Assembly (NCBI GenBank): GCA_030148705.1
Contig: JASBSY010000022.1
Location: 102,777 to 166,776 of the forward strand
Reading direction: 5' to 3'
Origin: Pukyongia sp.
GTDB taxonomy: Bacteria; Bacteroidota; Bacteroidia; Flavobacteriales; Flavobacteriaceae
DNA length: 64,000 bases
The notes under the pieces are model-generated. The model saw only the letters and a program-made list of their open reading frames with translations. It did no database searches and was not told where the DNA came from. This document shows positions 47,109-56,578 of the stretch, one piece after another. The stretch's first letter is position 1; every line of letters begins with the position of its first letter. Position numbers and translations under genes: made by a program.

Positions 47109-48677
47109 TTAGTATTTCACAAGTTTGCTGAATGTTTTGGTGGTGGCTGAAGTTAACCTAAGGAGGTACATTCCGGCGGGTAATGAACTAATATCCACCC
47201 CGTTTGAAACTTCCGTGAACTGAAGCAATTTTACCCCTGAAACCGAATATATTTCAAACAGATCCACATTATGATCGGAGCTAATATACACATGGGTAGT
47301 GGCAGGATTGGGGTAAATTTCGATCAATTCCGAAGAAAACGGACTAGTATCCAGGATTCCGGAAAGGCGGATAAGCCAGTAATCCCAAAAGCCATTTGTA
47401 TTCTCCGATTTATCCCCCGAAATGCTCGAATACGAATACCCTCCAAGGAAATAGCCCCCGTCGGTGGTTTGATGTACGGTAGTGAGAATATCGGCTATAA
47501 ACCCACCAATGGTGTTCTGCGATCTGATTGTACCATCGGAGTTTAATTCTACCAACCAGTAATCCGGACCGCCGATATTCCCCTCTGTCTTGTCTGCCGA
47601 AGCCATGGAAGTAGAATAACCTGCCAGTAAATAAGTGTTCTCTGTCGTTTCTAACACTTCAAACAAACGGTCGTTGTGATTGCCGCCCAGCGTGTTATCC
47701 CATTCTATCTGCCCCGTACCGTCGAGTTTAACCAGCCAGTAATCATCCAGGCCAAGAGCATTCTCCGACTTTTCACCGGAAATATTTGAAACCGAGTAGC
47801 CGCCAACCAGGTAGCCACTATCTCCGGTTTGGATTACGGTTGTAAAATCGTCATCTCCCATACCTCCAAGAGTTCTTTGCCATTCAATTTCGCCCTGCTG
47901 ATTAAGTTTTACTACCCAGTAATCAACGCCTCCCCTGTTCGGTTGGGTCTTATCGCCCGATATACCGGAGGAGGACTCTCCACCCAGAATATATCCTTCA
48001 TCTGCTGTAATATCTATGGCCAACAATTCGTCATAACCCGTACCTCCAATAGTATTCTGCCATAGGATTTGCCCCGAAACATCAATCTTAACTACCCAAA
48101 AGTCGAAACTGCCAATCGAATTTTCTGTCTTATCACCGGAAATGTCGGAATTCGAATAGCCTGCCAGGATAAATCCGTTATCGGCAGTTTGTTTTATCTT
48201 CCATAAATGGTCATGATTAAGCCCCCCAATGGTGACGTCCCATTCAATTAACCCGGCACCGTTAATCTTTACCAACCAATAATCGAAACTACCAATGGCA
48301 TCCTGGGTTTTATCCCCGGAAGTATTCGATTCGGATTTGCCGCCTAATAAATAGCCCCCATCGTGGGTAAGTGCGATGGTATATAAATAATCATCCCCTT
48401 CCCCTCCAATAGTATTCTGCCATTCAATTTCGCCTGCCTGGTCGAGTTTTATCACCCAGTAATCGGCTGCGCCCATAGAATTCTCGGTTTTATCTCCGGA
48501 ACTATTAGATGCAGACCAGCCTCCCACAATATACCCGCCATCGGGTGTCTGTCCGGAAGCCCATAGGATATCCCAGTTACTTCCTCCGATAGTGTTCTGC
48601 CAAAGGATGGTTGAATCCTGGGAAGTTGAAACAACAGAAAATAAAAGAAAAAAGAGGATGGGTAGTAATCTCTTCAT
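47109..48677 (-). CDS. T9SS-secreted protein with seven 60-residue beta-propeller-like repeats
   Basis: 522 residues with signal peptide (cleavage after VVSTSQ). From about residue 25 seven repeats of about 60 residues follow, each starting W(Q/D)xT(I/L)GG and continuing with DGGY-(I/L)-x-GG-(Y/W)-S-x-S, SGDKTE and a DYW-(V/L)-x-K-(L/I) end. This is the pattern of a seven-bladed propeller. A type A sorting domain ends the chain (IEIYPNPATTHVYI to FSKLVKY). No catalytic residues are recognised; a binding or adhesion role is inferred. The region behind the gene ends in an unresolved AT-rich gap. Confidence 0.85.
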   Translation of the reverse strand: MKRLLPILFFLLFSVVSTSQDSTILWQNTIGGSNWDILWASGQTPDGGYIVGGWSASNSSGDKTENSMGAADYWVIKLDQAGEIEWQNTIGGEGDDYLYTIALTHDGGYLLGGKSESNTSGDKTQDAIGSFDYWLVKINGAGLIEWDVTIGGLNHDHLWKIKQTADNGFILAGYSNSDISGDKTENSIGSFDFWVVKIDVSGQILWQNTIGGTGYDELLAIDITADEGYILGGESSSGISGDKTQPNRGGVDYWVVKLNQQGEIEWQRTLGGMGDDDFTTVIQTGDSGYLVGGYSVSNISGEKSENALGLDDYWLVKLDGTGQIEWDNTLGGNHNDRLFEVLETTENTYLLAGYSTSMASADKTEGNIGGPDYWLVELNSDGTIRSQNTIGGFIADILTTVHQTTDGGYFLGGYSYSSISGDKSENTNGFWDYWLIRLSGILDTSPFSSELIEIYPNPATTHVYISSDHNVDLFEIYSVSGVKLLQFTEVSNGVDISSLPAGMYLLRLTSATTKTFSKLVKY

Positions 48678-48751
48678 CTTAGCAAGTTTTTGATGAAGAT
48701 ACGAAATAATCGATTGAATATCAGCTATTAAATACAGACGCCTAAGAACAA

Positions 48752-49795
48752 TTACCTGTTCACACCCTGACTATTGATCCAATTTACGTATTCCCTCCGG
48801 TTCGCATTGTGCTGGGAAAGCGTTTTAGCAAATTTGTGATATCCGGGATTATTCACATCGGCTACCATATATAGGTAATCGTGCGCTTCTTTGTTTAAAA
48901 CAGCATCGATGGAAGATATGTCCGGCATGGCGATCGGACCGGGAGGTACTCCTGAATATTTATACGTATTATAAGGCGAATCAAGCTCCAGGTCTTTGTA
49001 CAGCACCCGCCTGATTATCTGATCGAAGTCATCTTCGTGCAATTTTTTTGCATAGATAACCGTGGGATCCGCCTGTAACAGCATTCCCTTTTTCAACCTG
49101 TTTATGTACAAGCCCGCAACCCTGGGACGCTCGTCCACTTTGGCAGTTTCCTTCTGAACTATTGCTGCTAAGGCGATTACCTGCAGAGGGGATAATCCAA
49201 GTGCTTCAGCTTTTTTTATTCTCGTCTCCGTCCAAAACCGATCGTACTCTTCCTTCATTCGTTCCCGGAACGCTTCGGCCGACGTATTCCAGTAGAATTC
49301 ATAAGTATTCGGCAAGTAAAGCGAAAGGGCATTTTTTTCGGTTAACCCTGCATCTTTAAGGAAGGTAGTATCGCGCATCGCCTGTAAGAGGGAAAGGCTG
49401 TCGGCTTCGATCTGCCGTGCGATATTTCCCGCCAGGTCTTCTACCCGTTCCATATTGTTAAATCGCAGCTGAATAGGAATGTTCTCAGACCGGATTGTAT
49501 TAATGATGTCGTTATTGCTCATCCCCTTTTTAATGATATAATGCCCGGGCTTGATATTGGCCGCGTAACCCTTGCGCTCTGCTACAGCTTCGAAGGTTTC
49601 GATATTTTCCAGCAACGGACTTAATTCCTCAAGAACCTGCTCGAAGCGCGCATTGGTAGGAATATAGACATGGGCCTCTTCGTTTTCGAAAGCTGTATTA
49701 GGCGCCAGCACGGCATTATAGACAAACCATGCAAAAACTGCCATGGCAAGTAACCCGAGTAGGACTACAGCCCACAATATGCGTTTAAGATTCAT
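48752..49795 (-). CDS. mltG: Endolytic peptidoglycan transglycosylase MltG
   Basis: 347 residues. One N-terminal membrane helix (about 7-28), then a LysM-like region and the YceG domain. The catalytic Glu lies in QVIALAAIVQKETAKVDERPRVAGLYINRL, and DSPYNTYKYSGVPPGPIAMPDISSIDAVLNKEAHDYLYMVAD is the second hallmark. It cuts nascent glycan strands and sets their length. It is the last gene of dapF-GNAT-mltG and its first 11 bases lie inside the GNAT gene. Confidence 0.95.
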   Translation of the reverse strand: MNLKRILWAVVLLGLLAMAVFAWFVYNAVLAPNTAFENEEAHVYIPTNARFEQVLEELSPLLENIETFEAVAERKGYAANIKPGHYIIKKGMSNNDIINTIRSENIPIQLRFNNMERVEDLAGNIARQIEADSLSLLQAMRDTTFLKDAGLTEKNALSLYLPNTYEFYWNTSAEAFRERMKEEYDRFWTETRIKKAEALGLSPLQVIALAAIVQKETAKVDERPRVAGLYINRLKKGMLLQADPTVIYAKKLHEDDFDQIIRRVLYKDLELDSPYNTYKYSGVPPGPIAMPDISSIDAVLNKEAHDYLYMVADVNNPGYHKFAKTLSQHNANRREYVNWINSQGVNR

Positions 49796-50318
49796 CCTGT
49801 ATCTTTTGATATATTAATTCGTCAATAAATTCAGAGCCCCTGCTTATCCAGTCCCGTTTAACACCCGATCTCACAAAGCCCTGCTTTTCAAACAGCCGAA
49901 TACTTGAACTATTGTCTTCAGAAATATTTGCATAAACCTGGTGTAAATTAAGATGGGTGAAGGCATAATTCAGGATAAGAGAAATTGCTTCTGAAGCATA
50001 CCCTTTTTCCCTGTCGACTTCCGAAAACACGACAATTCCGAGACCTACCCGGCGGTGCTTGGGTTCAAAATCATAGAAATCGGTAAACCCCAGGGGGCGA
50101 TCGGTATCGGCTTCACAGATTACCAGCCGCAGTTGTTTTACCTCGTAGATATCGCGATGGGCATTTTCCAGGTATTGTTTCAGGACATATTTGGAGTAAG
50201 GAGTGGTTGTATTACTTACTTCCCATACTGTTTCGTCATTCTCCAGCAGGTACAGGAAATCCAGATCTGAGAGTTCCAGGGCCCGAAGACTTATCTTTGT
50301 TCCTTCCAGTGTTTTCAT
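49785..50318 (-). CDS. GNAT family N-acetyltransferase (RimJ/RimL-like)
   Basis: 177 residues from ATG 50318 (MKTLEGTKISLRALELSDLDFLYLLEND). The fold ends with RRVGLGIVVFSEVDREKGYASEAISLILNYAFTHLN, holding the acetyl-CoA loop, then NSSSIRLFEKQGFVRSGVKRDW. It probably acetylates an amino group of a protein or small molecule. The 50318 start is chosen because its ATG overlaps the dapF stop as ATGA. It also overlaps mltG by 11 bases, so the three genes are tightly coupled. Confidence 0.9.
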   Translation of the reverse strand: MKTLEGTKISLRALELSDLDFLYLLENDETVWEVSNTTTPYSKYVLKQYLENAHRDIYEVKQLRLVICEADTDRPLGFTDFYDFEPKHRRVGLGIVVFSEVDREKGYASEAISLILNYAFTHLNLHQVYANISEDNSSSIRLFEKQGFVRSGVKRDWISRGSEFIDELIYQKIQDES

Positions 50319-51088
50319 CCCCATTTTCCTTTGAAGACCTGTTTTGCCGGGCCGATTAGATGAATATTGGTGAACTTTCCTTCCTGCTTATTGAATGTCA
50401 CTCTTAGCTTTCCTCCGGGCGTTATAATTCCAACTTCATTGCCCCCGGCTTTCCCCAAATGTGCCATTGCAATCGCCACTGCCGTAACGCCGGTGCCACA
50501 AGACATAGTTTCATCTTCTACACCTCTTTCATAGGTTCGTACGGCGAAATTGTTGTCTTCCAACTGCTCCACAAAATTTATGTTTGAACCTGCCTTGCCA
50601 TATACGGTATTTCGTATCTCCCTCCCTCTTTCGAAGACTTTGTAATTTTCCAGGCCTTCGACGATTTCCACATGATGAGGGGACCCTGTGTTTAAAAAAC
50701 TATAATTCTCCGATTCTGTAATCGAATCTACATCGCCCATCTCCAGTGACACCTCTTCTCCATTAATGGTGCTGTTATGCGGTCCGTCTGCCGCAATGAA
50801 GTTGGCTTCAGAGTCTATGATATTTAAAAAACGGGCGAACCCGGTAATACAGCGGGCGCCATTTCCACAGAAAGAGCCTTCTGCTCCATCTGCATTATAA
50901 TAGACCATTTTAAAGTCGTATTCCTCGGTAGTTTCAAGCAGAATAAGCCCGTCCGCTCCTATGCCAAATTTTCGGTCGCACATTAGTGCTATCAATTTGG
51001 TATCATTTTTGGAGAATGTATCAAGACGATTATCGATCATGATAAAATCGTTTCCTGTTCCTTGATATTTGTAAAAGTCGATCGGCAT
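50315..51088 (-). CDS. dapF: Diaminopimelate epimerase
   Basis: 257 residues in two symmetrical halves. The first catalytic Cys lies in DGAEGSFCGNGARCITGF and the second in ETMSCGTGVTAVAIAMAHLG; FYKYQGTGNDFIMIDNR opens the chain. It converts LL-diaminopimelate to the meso form for lysine and peptidoglycan. It heads the dapF-GNAT-mltG operon, with a leaderless-type promoter 5 bases before its ATG. With dapA of this window it covers two steps of the same pathway. Confidence 0.97.
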   Translation of the reverse strand: MPIDFYKYQGTGNDFIMIDNRLDTFSKNDTKLIALMCDRKFGIGADGLILLETTEEYDFKMVYYNADGAEGSFCGNGARCITGFARFLNIIDSEANFIAADGPHNSTINGEEVSLEMGDVDSITESENYSFLNTGSPHHVEIVEGLENYKVFERGREIRNTVYGKAGSNINFVEQLEDNNFAVRTYERGVEDETMSCGTGVTAVAIAMAHLGKAGGNEVGIITPGGKLRVTFNKQEGKFTNIHLIGPAKQVFKGKWG

Positions 51089-51093
51089 ACCGG

Positions 51094-51101
51094 CAAAGGT
51101 A
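51094..51101 (-). promoter_or_regulatory. dapF operon -7 element, leaderless type
   Basis: TACCTTTG on the minus strand is an exact TAnnTTTG match, 5 bases before the dapF ATG at 51088. No -33 box at the expected spacing. Confidence 0.65.
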
Positions 51102-51214
51102 TAAAAAGCCCTGTCGATTTGGCTTGAATTACGGATGTTAAATGGACGTTAAAACTGAAACTTAGAAAAAATATTTAAGTCTTTATATTGTTAACCATAT
51201 TAAAGTATGCGCAA

Positions 51215-52606
51215 ATGAAACAAACAATTCGATTATTCTTTGTTGCGCTTATAGCGGGCGCAGCTACTCTAGGAGGATACAAATTAATAGAAGAGGACGA
51301 CAAGGCCATATTTGAAAGCCAGGTCGAAACTCCCAACTTCATACCCACAACTTATACTGCGGAAACCTCAGCTTTGGATATAGATTTCACCATGGCAGCG
51401 GAAAAAACCGTAAATGCGGTTGTTCACGTAAAGAATACAACAATTAGCCGTGCCCCGACGAATATCATGGAATATTTCTACGGAGGGGGTGAACCCCGAG
51501 CCATGGTAGGAGCCGGCAGCGGTGTAATTATTACCCCCGATGGCTATATCATCACCAACAACCACGTGATCGCAAATGCTTCCGACCTGGAAGTTACCTT
51601 GAACAACAATAAAACCTATAAGGCCGACCTAATCGGGGCCGACCCCAAAACCGACATTGCCCTGATTAAGATCGATGCCGACGATACCTTGCCGTTCGTG
51701 CCCTTTGGCGATTCGAACGAGATCAGGATAGGCGAATGGGTACTGGCCGTAGGTAATCCGTTTAATTTAACCTCTACGGTAACAGCCGGAATTGTAAGTG
51801 CCAAGGCACGTGATCTGAACGAATTCGACAGCAATCCGCAGTCCTTTATTCAAACAGATGCGGCGGTTAATCGCGGAAACAGCGGAGGTGCCCTGGTAAA
51901 TATCAGGGGGGAACTCGTAGGAATTAACACTGCCATCACTTCAGAAACAGGTAGTTATGTTGGTTATTCCTTTGCCGTTCCGTCCAATAATGCCAGGAAA
52001 GTAATCGAGGATATAATGGAGTACGGTGATGTACAGCGAGGCATATTGGGTATTCAGGGCGGAACCTTAAATTCGCAACGCGCCAAGGCCCTTGGCATCG
52101 ATGATACTCAGGGGGTATATGTCGCGGGAGTTGAAATAGGCAGCGGTGCCGAAAAAAGCGGTCTTAAAGAAGGAGACATAATAAAGCAACTCGACGGTTA
52201 TAAGATTGGAAAGTTTTCCGACCTGGCCGGATATCTCGGTTCTAAACGACCCAATGATGTGGTAGATGTAACCGTAATTCGAAATGGTCGCCAACGCGTA
52301 ATTCCCGTTACCCTGGTTAAACTCGAAACCTTCGAGATAAACGACCTCGGACTGGAAGTAAAAAATGCCACTCGGGAAGAACTTCGTGTCTTAGGCCTGA
52401 AGAATGGTGTAAAAATCAACCGGACTTTAAACAGGGACATGGACCGGTATAACCTGGTAGGCCTTATTATTACCAAAATAAACGACGAGGCTGTAAGCGA
52501 CATCGATGATGTAAAACGGATTATGAACAACAGGTCTTACGGTGAGGATATAAAACTCACATTTGTAAACGGAAATGGTGAGGTTAACACCTTTATCTTT
52601 AGGTAA
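51215..52606 (+). CDS. HtrA/DegP-like serine protease with two PDZ domains
   Basis: 463 residues from ATG 51215; a start at 51188 would add nine residues before the membrane segment. A signal/anchor helix at about 5-25 is followed by a trypsin-like domain with catalytic His (YIITNNHVIANASD), Asp (ADPKTDIALIKID) and Ser (DAAVNRGNSGGALVN). Two PDZ domains follow (QGVYVAGVEIGSGAEKSGLKEGDIIKQLDG and NRDMDRYNLVGLIITKINDEAV). It degrades or holds misfolded periplasmic proteins, which would support the BAM and T9SS genes of this window. Confidence 0.94.
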   Translation: MKQTIRLFFVALIAGAATLGGYKLIEEDDKAIFESQVETPNFIPTTYTAETSALDIDFTMAAEKTVNAVVHVKNTTISRAPTNIMEYFYGGGEPRAMVGAGSGVIITPDGYIITNNHVIANASDLEVTLNNNKTYKADLIGADPKTDIALIKIDADDTLPFVPFGDSNEIRIGEWVLAVGNPFNLTSTVTAGIVSAKARDLNEFDSNPQSFIQTDAAVNRGNSGGALVNIRGELVGINTAITSETGSYVGYSFAVPSNNARKVIEDIMEYGDVQRGILGIQGGTLNSQRAKALGIDDTQGVYVAGVEIGSGAEKSGLKEGDIIKQLDGYKIGKFSDLAGYLGSKRPNDVVDVTVIRNGRQRVIPVTLVKLETFEINDLGLEVKNATREELRVLGLKNGVKINRTLNRDMDRYNLVGLIITKINDEAVSDIDDVKRIMNNRSYGEDIKLTFVNGNGEVNTFIFR

Positions 52607-52629
52607 ATCAATGTATTTATCTGAAGAAG

Positions 52630-52662
52630 ATACCCCTTTGAATCAAGTATTCGAAGGGGTAT
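52630..52662 (+). terminator. htrA-type protease gene terminator
   Basis: ATACCCCTT (52630-52638) pairs with AAGGGGTAT (52654-52662); the inner bases extend the stem by four more pairs, one of them G-T. A T-rich tract follows. Confidence 0.85.
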
Positions 52663-52703
52663 TTATTTTTATGATTATGCTTTATGAAAACATTTGAATT
52701 CTC

Positions 52704-52711
52704 TACTTTTG
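52704..52711 (+). promoter_or_regulatory. -7 element of the GAPDH gene
   Basis: TACTTTTG is an exact TAnnTTTG match, 31 bases before the ATG at 52743. The -33 region is only weakly similar. Confidence 0.5.
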
Positions 52712-52742
52712 CAAAAAATTTTAAACCCTAAAATTAGCACCT

Positions 52743-54191
52743 ATGAGTTTTGATGACGTTTATGAAAAAGAACTGTCTTTTCAAACCGACCGCCGAAAGG
52801 CTTCTGTTGAATTTATTAAGATCGTTAGCGACCTTTGGTATGACAGATCAATCGAGTTGGTTCTCTTCAGAAACCAGCTAATCGACCGTACCGTGAGTGA
52901 GATTTTAAACCTGCATGAGTATGCCGGCGAATTTGTGCAAAAGCCCATTTCCATCTTCGATTCGGTTGAAATTGCGCAGGCTATCCGCACGCTGGACCTT
53001 CCGCCGGCAAAACTGGATATCGGAAAGCTTACCTACGAATTTCACCTCGAGGACAATAAGTATCAGGATGCCATCGAATTTGTAAGTGACAAGCTGAAAG
53101 ACGCTAAAAAATCTGATAGTTTGGTGCCAAAAGATGTGGTGCTATATGGTTTCGGACGGATTGGAAGATTACTGGCTCGCGAACTAATGACCAGAACCGG
53201 ACAGGGAAATCAGATGCGATTACGAGCTATCGTAACCAGGGGTGCTATAGATAAAACCGTTTTGGAGAAAAGAGCATCATTACTACAATACGATTCGGTA
53301 CATGGGGATTTCCCTGGCACTGTTTCTATTGACGTTGAAAACAAAACTCTTATTATAAACGGAACCACGGTTCATATCATCTCGGCCAACACTCCTGAAG
53401 AGATCGATTACACCGAATACGGGATACAAAATGCACTGGTGATCGATAATACCGGGGCCTTCAGAGATGATGTGGCCCTGGGCAGACACCTAAAGGCAAA
53501 AGGAGTGGCTAAAGTATTGCTTACAGCTCCCGGCAAGAATGTACCGAACATCGTGCACGGTGTGAATCACAAGGATTACGACCCGAACTCGGTTGATATT
53601 TTTTCTGCAGCTTCTTGTACCACAAATGCTATCACCCCGGTACTGAAAGCTATCGAAGATTCGTTTGGAGTGGTTCAGGGGCATTTAGAAACCATTCATG
53701 CCTATACCAATGATCAGAATCTGGTTGACAATATGCACAAGAAGTACAGACGAGGACGTGCTGCGGCACTTAATATGGTTATTACTGAAACCGGTGCGGG
53801 CAGTGCAGTTTCTAAAGCACTTCCCTCCTTTGAAGGAAAATTAACTTCTAATGCGATCCGAGTTCCGGTGCCTAATGGTTCCCTTGCAATTTTGAAACTG
53901 GAGTTAGAGCGACAGACCTCAATCGACGGAATTAATGCAACTATGAAGAAATACGCCTTGGAAGGAGACCTGGTGGAGCAAATTAAATACTCACTGAACA
54001 ACGAATTGGTTTCCTCCGATATCGTTGGTTCCTCGGCTCCGTCAATTTTCGATAGTAATGCGACTATCGTGGCAAACGATGGAAAGAACGTGGTACTGTA
54101 TGTATGGTATGATAACGAGTACGGTTACAGTCACCAGGTGATTCGACTGGCGAAATATATTTCGAAAGTGAGACGGTACACGTATTATTAA
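52743..54191 (+). CDS. Glyceraldehyde-3-phosphate dehydrogenase, long form
   Basis: 482 residues, about 140 longer than the standard enzyme because of an N-terminal helical extension (1-130). The NAD(P)-binding Rossmann motif follows (VVLYGFGRIGRLLARELM), then the catalytic Cys in AASCTTNAITPVLKAI, the catalytic-His region LETIHAYTNDQNLVDNMHKKYRRGRAAALNMVITETGA, and the C-terminal end YDNEYGYSHQVIRLAKYI. Long GAPDH forms are found beside the normal glycolytic enzyme in many Bacteroidota and may work in gluconeogenesis. The other GAPDH gene is not in this window. Confidence 0.93.
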   Translation: MSFDDVYEKELSFQTDRRKASVEFIKIVSDLWYDRSIELVLFRNQLIDRTVSEILNLHEYAGEFVQKPISIFDSVEIAQAIRTLDLPPAKLDIGKLTYEFHLEDNKYQDAIEFVSDKLKDAKKSDSLVPKDVVLYGFGRIGRLLARELMTRTGQGNQMRLRAIVTRGAIDKTVLEKRASLLQYDSVHGDFPGTVSIDVENKTLIINGTTVHIISANTPEEIDYTEYGIQNALVIDNTGAFRDDVALGRHLKAKGVAKVLLTAPGKNVPNIVHGVNHKDYDPNSVDIFSAASCTTNAITPVLKAIEDSFGVVQGHLETIHAYTNDQNLVDNMHKKYRRGRAAALNMVITETGAGSAVSKALPSFEGKLTSNAIRVPVPNGSLAILKLELERQTSIDGINATMKKYALEGDLVEQIKYSLNNELVSSDIVGSSAPSIFDSNATIVANDGKNVVLYVWYDNEYGYSHQVIRLAKYISKVRRYTYY

Positions 54192-54210
54192 TTGAAAACC
54201 GATTAATTTT

Positions 54211-54233
54211 AGCCCGTCAGAATCTGACGGGCT
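54211..54233 (+). terminator. GAPDH gene terminator
   Basis: AGCCCGTCAG (54211-54220) pairs with CTGACGGGCT (54224-54233) around a 3-base loop, followed by TTTTTT. It is 20 bases after the stop codon. Confidence 0.96.
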
Positions 54234-54290
54234 TTTTTATGCAAATTATTGATATTGTGAAAGCAGTATCTTCAACCTTAATTCCCGACA

Positions 54291-54731
54291 ATGAAAATAA
54301 CTCGAGCAAATTCACAGCACTTAGAGCAACTTGCTGAGTTGTTCAACAGTTACAGGGTATTCTACAAACAGCCTTCAGACCTTAACGCTGCCCGGACTTT
54401 CTTGAACAATCGTATTATGAAGCAGGACTCCGTGATTTTCCTGGCGTTCAACGCTCAAAACCGCGCTATGGGGTTTACCCAACTTTATCCTTCGTTTTCT
54501 TCCGTTGCTTTAAAGCCGGTTTATATACTAAACGATCTTTTTGTCGATGAATCATACCGAGGCGAGGGTGTGGCTTCGGGGCTTATGACAAAGGCCACAG
54601 AGCATGCGATAGAAAAGGGTTGCAGGGGGCTCACTCTGGAAACGGGAATCGATAATCCGGCACAAAAGCTTTACGAGCGCCTGGGCTGGGTAAAAGACAG
54701 CGAGGTATACCACTACACCCTCGAATTCTAA
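54291..54731 (+). CDS. GNAT family N-acetyltransferase
   Basis: 146 residues. MKITRANSQHLEQLAELFNSYR opens the chain; LNDLFVDESYRGEGVASGLMTKATEHAIEKG holds the R-x-x-G-x-A acetyl-CoA loop, and LETGIDNPAQKLYERLGWV the end of the fold. The acceptor is unknown. It starts 57 bases after the GAPDH terminator with no strong -7 box seen. The next gene, a TPR protein, follows by 42 bases. Confidence 0.9.
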   Translation: MKITRANSQHLEQLAELFNSYRVFYKQPSDLNAARTFLNNRIMKQDSVIFLAFNAQNRAMGFTQLYPSFSSVALKPVYILNDLFVDESYRGEGVASGLMTKATEHAIEKGCRGLTLETGIDNPAQKLYERLGWVKDSEVYHYTLEF

Positions 54732-54773
54732 TCTGAAGTATTTGCTGTATTTTTATAGTGCAAAAACACACCT

Positions 54774-55268
54774 ATGGATCATTTAACAAAATTGGAAGAG
54801 CTGCTCGATCAGGCCAATCTGGACATAAAGGAGGGTCGCTATGATGAAGCTACCAACAAGCTGGAGAAGATTCTCGACATAGATCCAAATTTCGGTAAAG
54901 CCTATAACCACTTAGGATATTTATATGAAGTAAAATTCAAGGAATACGAAAAGGGCGAAACTCTTTATAAGCTATGTCTGGAAAAGAGTCCGATGTATCC
55001 GGCCGTGTATTACAATTATGCAATCCTGCTATCTACGCTGAACAAATGGGATGAACTTAAGGAATTGCTGGATACCGCGGTAAATATTCCGGGGATAACA
55101 AAATCCACAATTTATAATGAATATGGGATAATGTACGAACAGCAAGGGAAACTGGATGAAGCTATAGAACACTATCGCAAAGCAGCGCTCAGCACTTTGG
55201 ACAAAATGGTACTGGAGCGTGCCAAGGGGTCCATAGACAGATGTAAAATGAAAAAAGATTTAATGTGA
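54774..55268 (+). CDS. Tetratricopeptide repeat protein
   Basis: 164 residues, nearly all of it three to four TPR units: [42 protein letters not shown], then [29 protein letters not shown] and [26 protein letters not shown]. There is no signal peptide. TPR proteins bind other proteins; the partner is unknown. Its stop (TGA) overlaps the trmD start by one base (TGATG), so the two are translated together. It has a near-consensus -7 box (TATTTTTA, 54748-54755). Confidence 0.85.
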   Translation: MDHLTKLEELLDQANLDIKEGRYDEATNKLEKILDIDPNFGKAYNHLGYLYEVKFKEYEKGETLYKLCLEKSPMYPAVYYNYAILLSTLNKWDELKELLDTAVNIPGITKSTIYNEYGIMYEQQGKLDEAIEHYRKAALSTLDKMVLERAKGSIDRCKMKKDLM

Positions 55269-55945
55269 TGCGTATTGATATCATAACCGTGCTTCCCGAA
55301 TTATTACAAAGTCCGTTCGAAGCCTCTATCTTAAAGCGGGCAATCGAAAAGGGATTGGTCTCGGTCCATACGCATAATTTAAGAGAATATGCCGTAAATA
55401 AATACGGGCAGGTGGACGACTACCAATTTGGCGGGGGTGCCGGCATGGTCCTTATGATAGAGCCCATCGACCGATGCATCAGTAATCTCAAAGCCGAACG
55501 CGATTATGAGGAGATTATCTATATGACCCCAGATGGGGAGACCTTTAACCAGCGAATCGCCAATGAGCTGTCCTTAAAAGGCAATATCATCATACTTTGC
55601 GGTCATTATAAAGGGGTAGATCAAAGGGTACGAGATCATTTTATCACAAGGGAAATCTCAGTGGGAGATTTTGTTTTAAGCGGTGGCGAGTTGGCTGCTG
55701 CAATTGTTTGTGATGCGGTAATAAGATTAATACCCGGGGTGCTGGGAAATGAGACCAGTGCCTTAACCGATTCCTTTCAGGATGATATGCTTGCCCCGCC
55801 AATTTACACCAGGCCGGCCGAATATAAAGGGTGGAAAGTTCCCGATATACTTACCAGTGGTAATACACCAAAAATTGAAGAATGGCGTGAGGAACAGGCC
55901 TTAAAGCATACCCTGCGCAACAGGCCCGATCTCCTGGAGGAATAA
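55268..55945 (+). CDS. trmD: tRNA (guanine-N1-)-methyltransferase TrmD
   Basis: About 225 residues from ATG 55268 ([25 protein letters not shown]). The SPOUT trefoil knot has the SAM-binding loop [36 protein letters not shown] and [36 protein letters not shown]. It makes m1G37 in tRNAs that read CNN codons and so prevents frameshifts. The previous gene overlaps it by one base. It stands before rplS, as in most bacteria, though rplS here has its own promoter. Confidence 0.97.
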   Translation: MRIDIITVLPELLQSPFEASILKRAIEKGLVSVHTHNLREYAVNKYGQVDDYQFGGGAGMVLMIEPIDRCISNLKAERDYEEIIYMTPDGETFNQRIANELSLKGNIIILCGHYKGVDQRVRDHFITREISVGDFVLSGGELAAAIVCDAVIRLIPGVLGNETSALTDSFQDDMLAPPIYTRPAEYKGWKVPDILTSGNTPKIEEWREEQALKHTLRNRPDLLEE

Positions 55946-56013
55946 AACAGAATAAGCTTCTGTACCGCCCGTCATATCGGTGAAAAAAGCATCTAAATTA
56001 TTTGTAGAAAATA

Positions 56014-56043
56014 TTGTAACACTGGAAGAAAACAGTATCTTTG
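56014..56043 (+). promoter_or_regulatory. rplS promoter
   Basis: TTG (56014-56016) and TATCTTTG (56036-56043) are separated by exactly 19 bases, the ideal Bacteroidota arrangement. The predicted leader to the ATG at 56116 is about 70 bases. Confidence 0.75.
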
Positions 56044-56115
56044 CAGCCGATTTAGTTCAACCTCTGGCGAAAATCGTGAATGTTGATTTAAACAAAACCA
56101 TTAATACTTTTAACG

Positions 56116-56466
56116 ATGGAAAGTTTAATAAAATTCGTACAGGACGAATTTGTAACCAAGAAAGAATTTCCAAAATTCAGTGCCGGTGATAGCATCACTG
56201 TGTATTACGAAATTAGGGAAGGTGAAAAGAAAAGAACACAGTTCTTTAAAGGAGTTGTTATTCAGATCAAAGGAACAGGCAACACCCAAACCTTCACCAT
56301 ACGAAAAATGTCGGGTACAGTTGGAGTAGAGCGAATCTTCCCTATGAACCTGCCGGCGCTTCAAAAAATAGAGATCAACAAAACAGGTAGCGTGCGCAGA
56401 AAGCGTATTTACTACTTCCGCGGACTTACAGGTAAAAAAGCTCGCATTAGAGAAAAGAGAAGTTAA
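56116..56466 (+). CDS. rplS: 50S ribosomal protein L19
   Basis: 116 residues, the normal length. ESLIKFVQDEFV opens the chain, FPKFSAGDSITVYYEIREGEKKRTQFFKGVVIQIKG the beta core, and GVERIFPMNLPALQKIEI with the KRIYYFRGLTGKKARIREK tail complete the family pattern. It sits at the 30S-50S interface. The preceding 70-base leader could hold a regulatory structure; another short frame inside it (55980-56189) is not supported. A strong terminator follows by 24 bases. Confidence 0.97.
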   Translation: MESLIKFVQDEFVTKKEFPKFSAGDSITVYYEIREGEKKRTQFFKGVVIQIKGTGNTQTFTIRKMSGTVGVERIFPMNLPALQKIEINKTGSVRRKRIYYFRGLTGKKARIREKRS

Positions 56467-56489
56467 CTTAACTTCAACTAATAAACTGA

Positions 56490-56515
56490 AAAGGCTTCCC
56501 GATGTGGAAGCCTTT
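56490..56515 (+). terminator. rplS terminator
   Basis: AAAGGCTTCC (56490-56499) pairs with GGAAGCCTTT (56506-56515), loop 6 bases, followed by a short T-rich tract. It ends the rplS transcript ahead of the independent unit at 56579. Confidence 0.92.
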
Positions 56516-56578
56516 CTTTATGAACAAATGTTAATAACACAGGTTCATAAAATGTTGATATAAATGAAGTTATATTTC

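Noticed and set aside
55980..56189. A 69-codon frame ahead of rplS
   Set aside because: It overlaps the rplS promoter and start in another frame and has no family resemblance.
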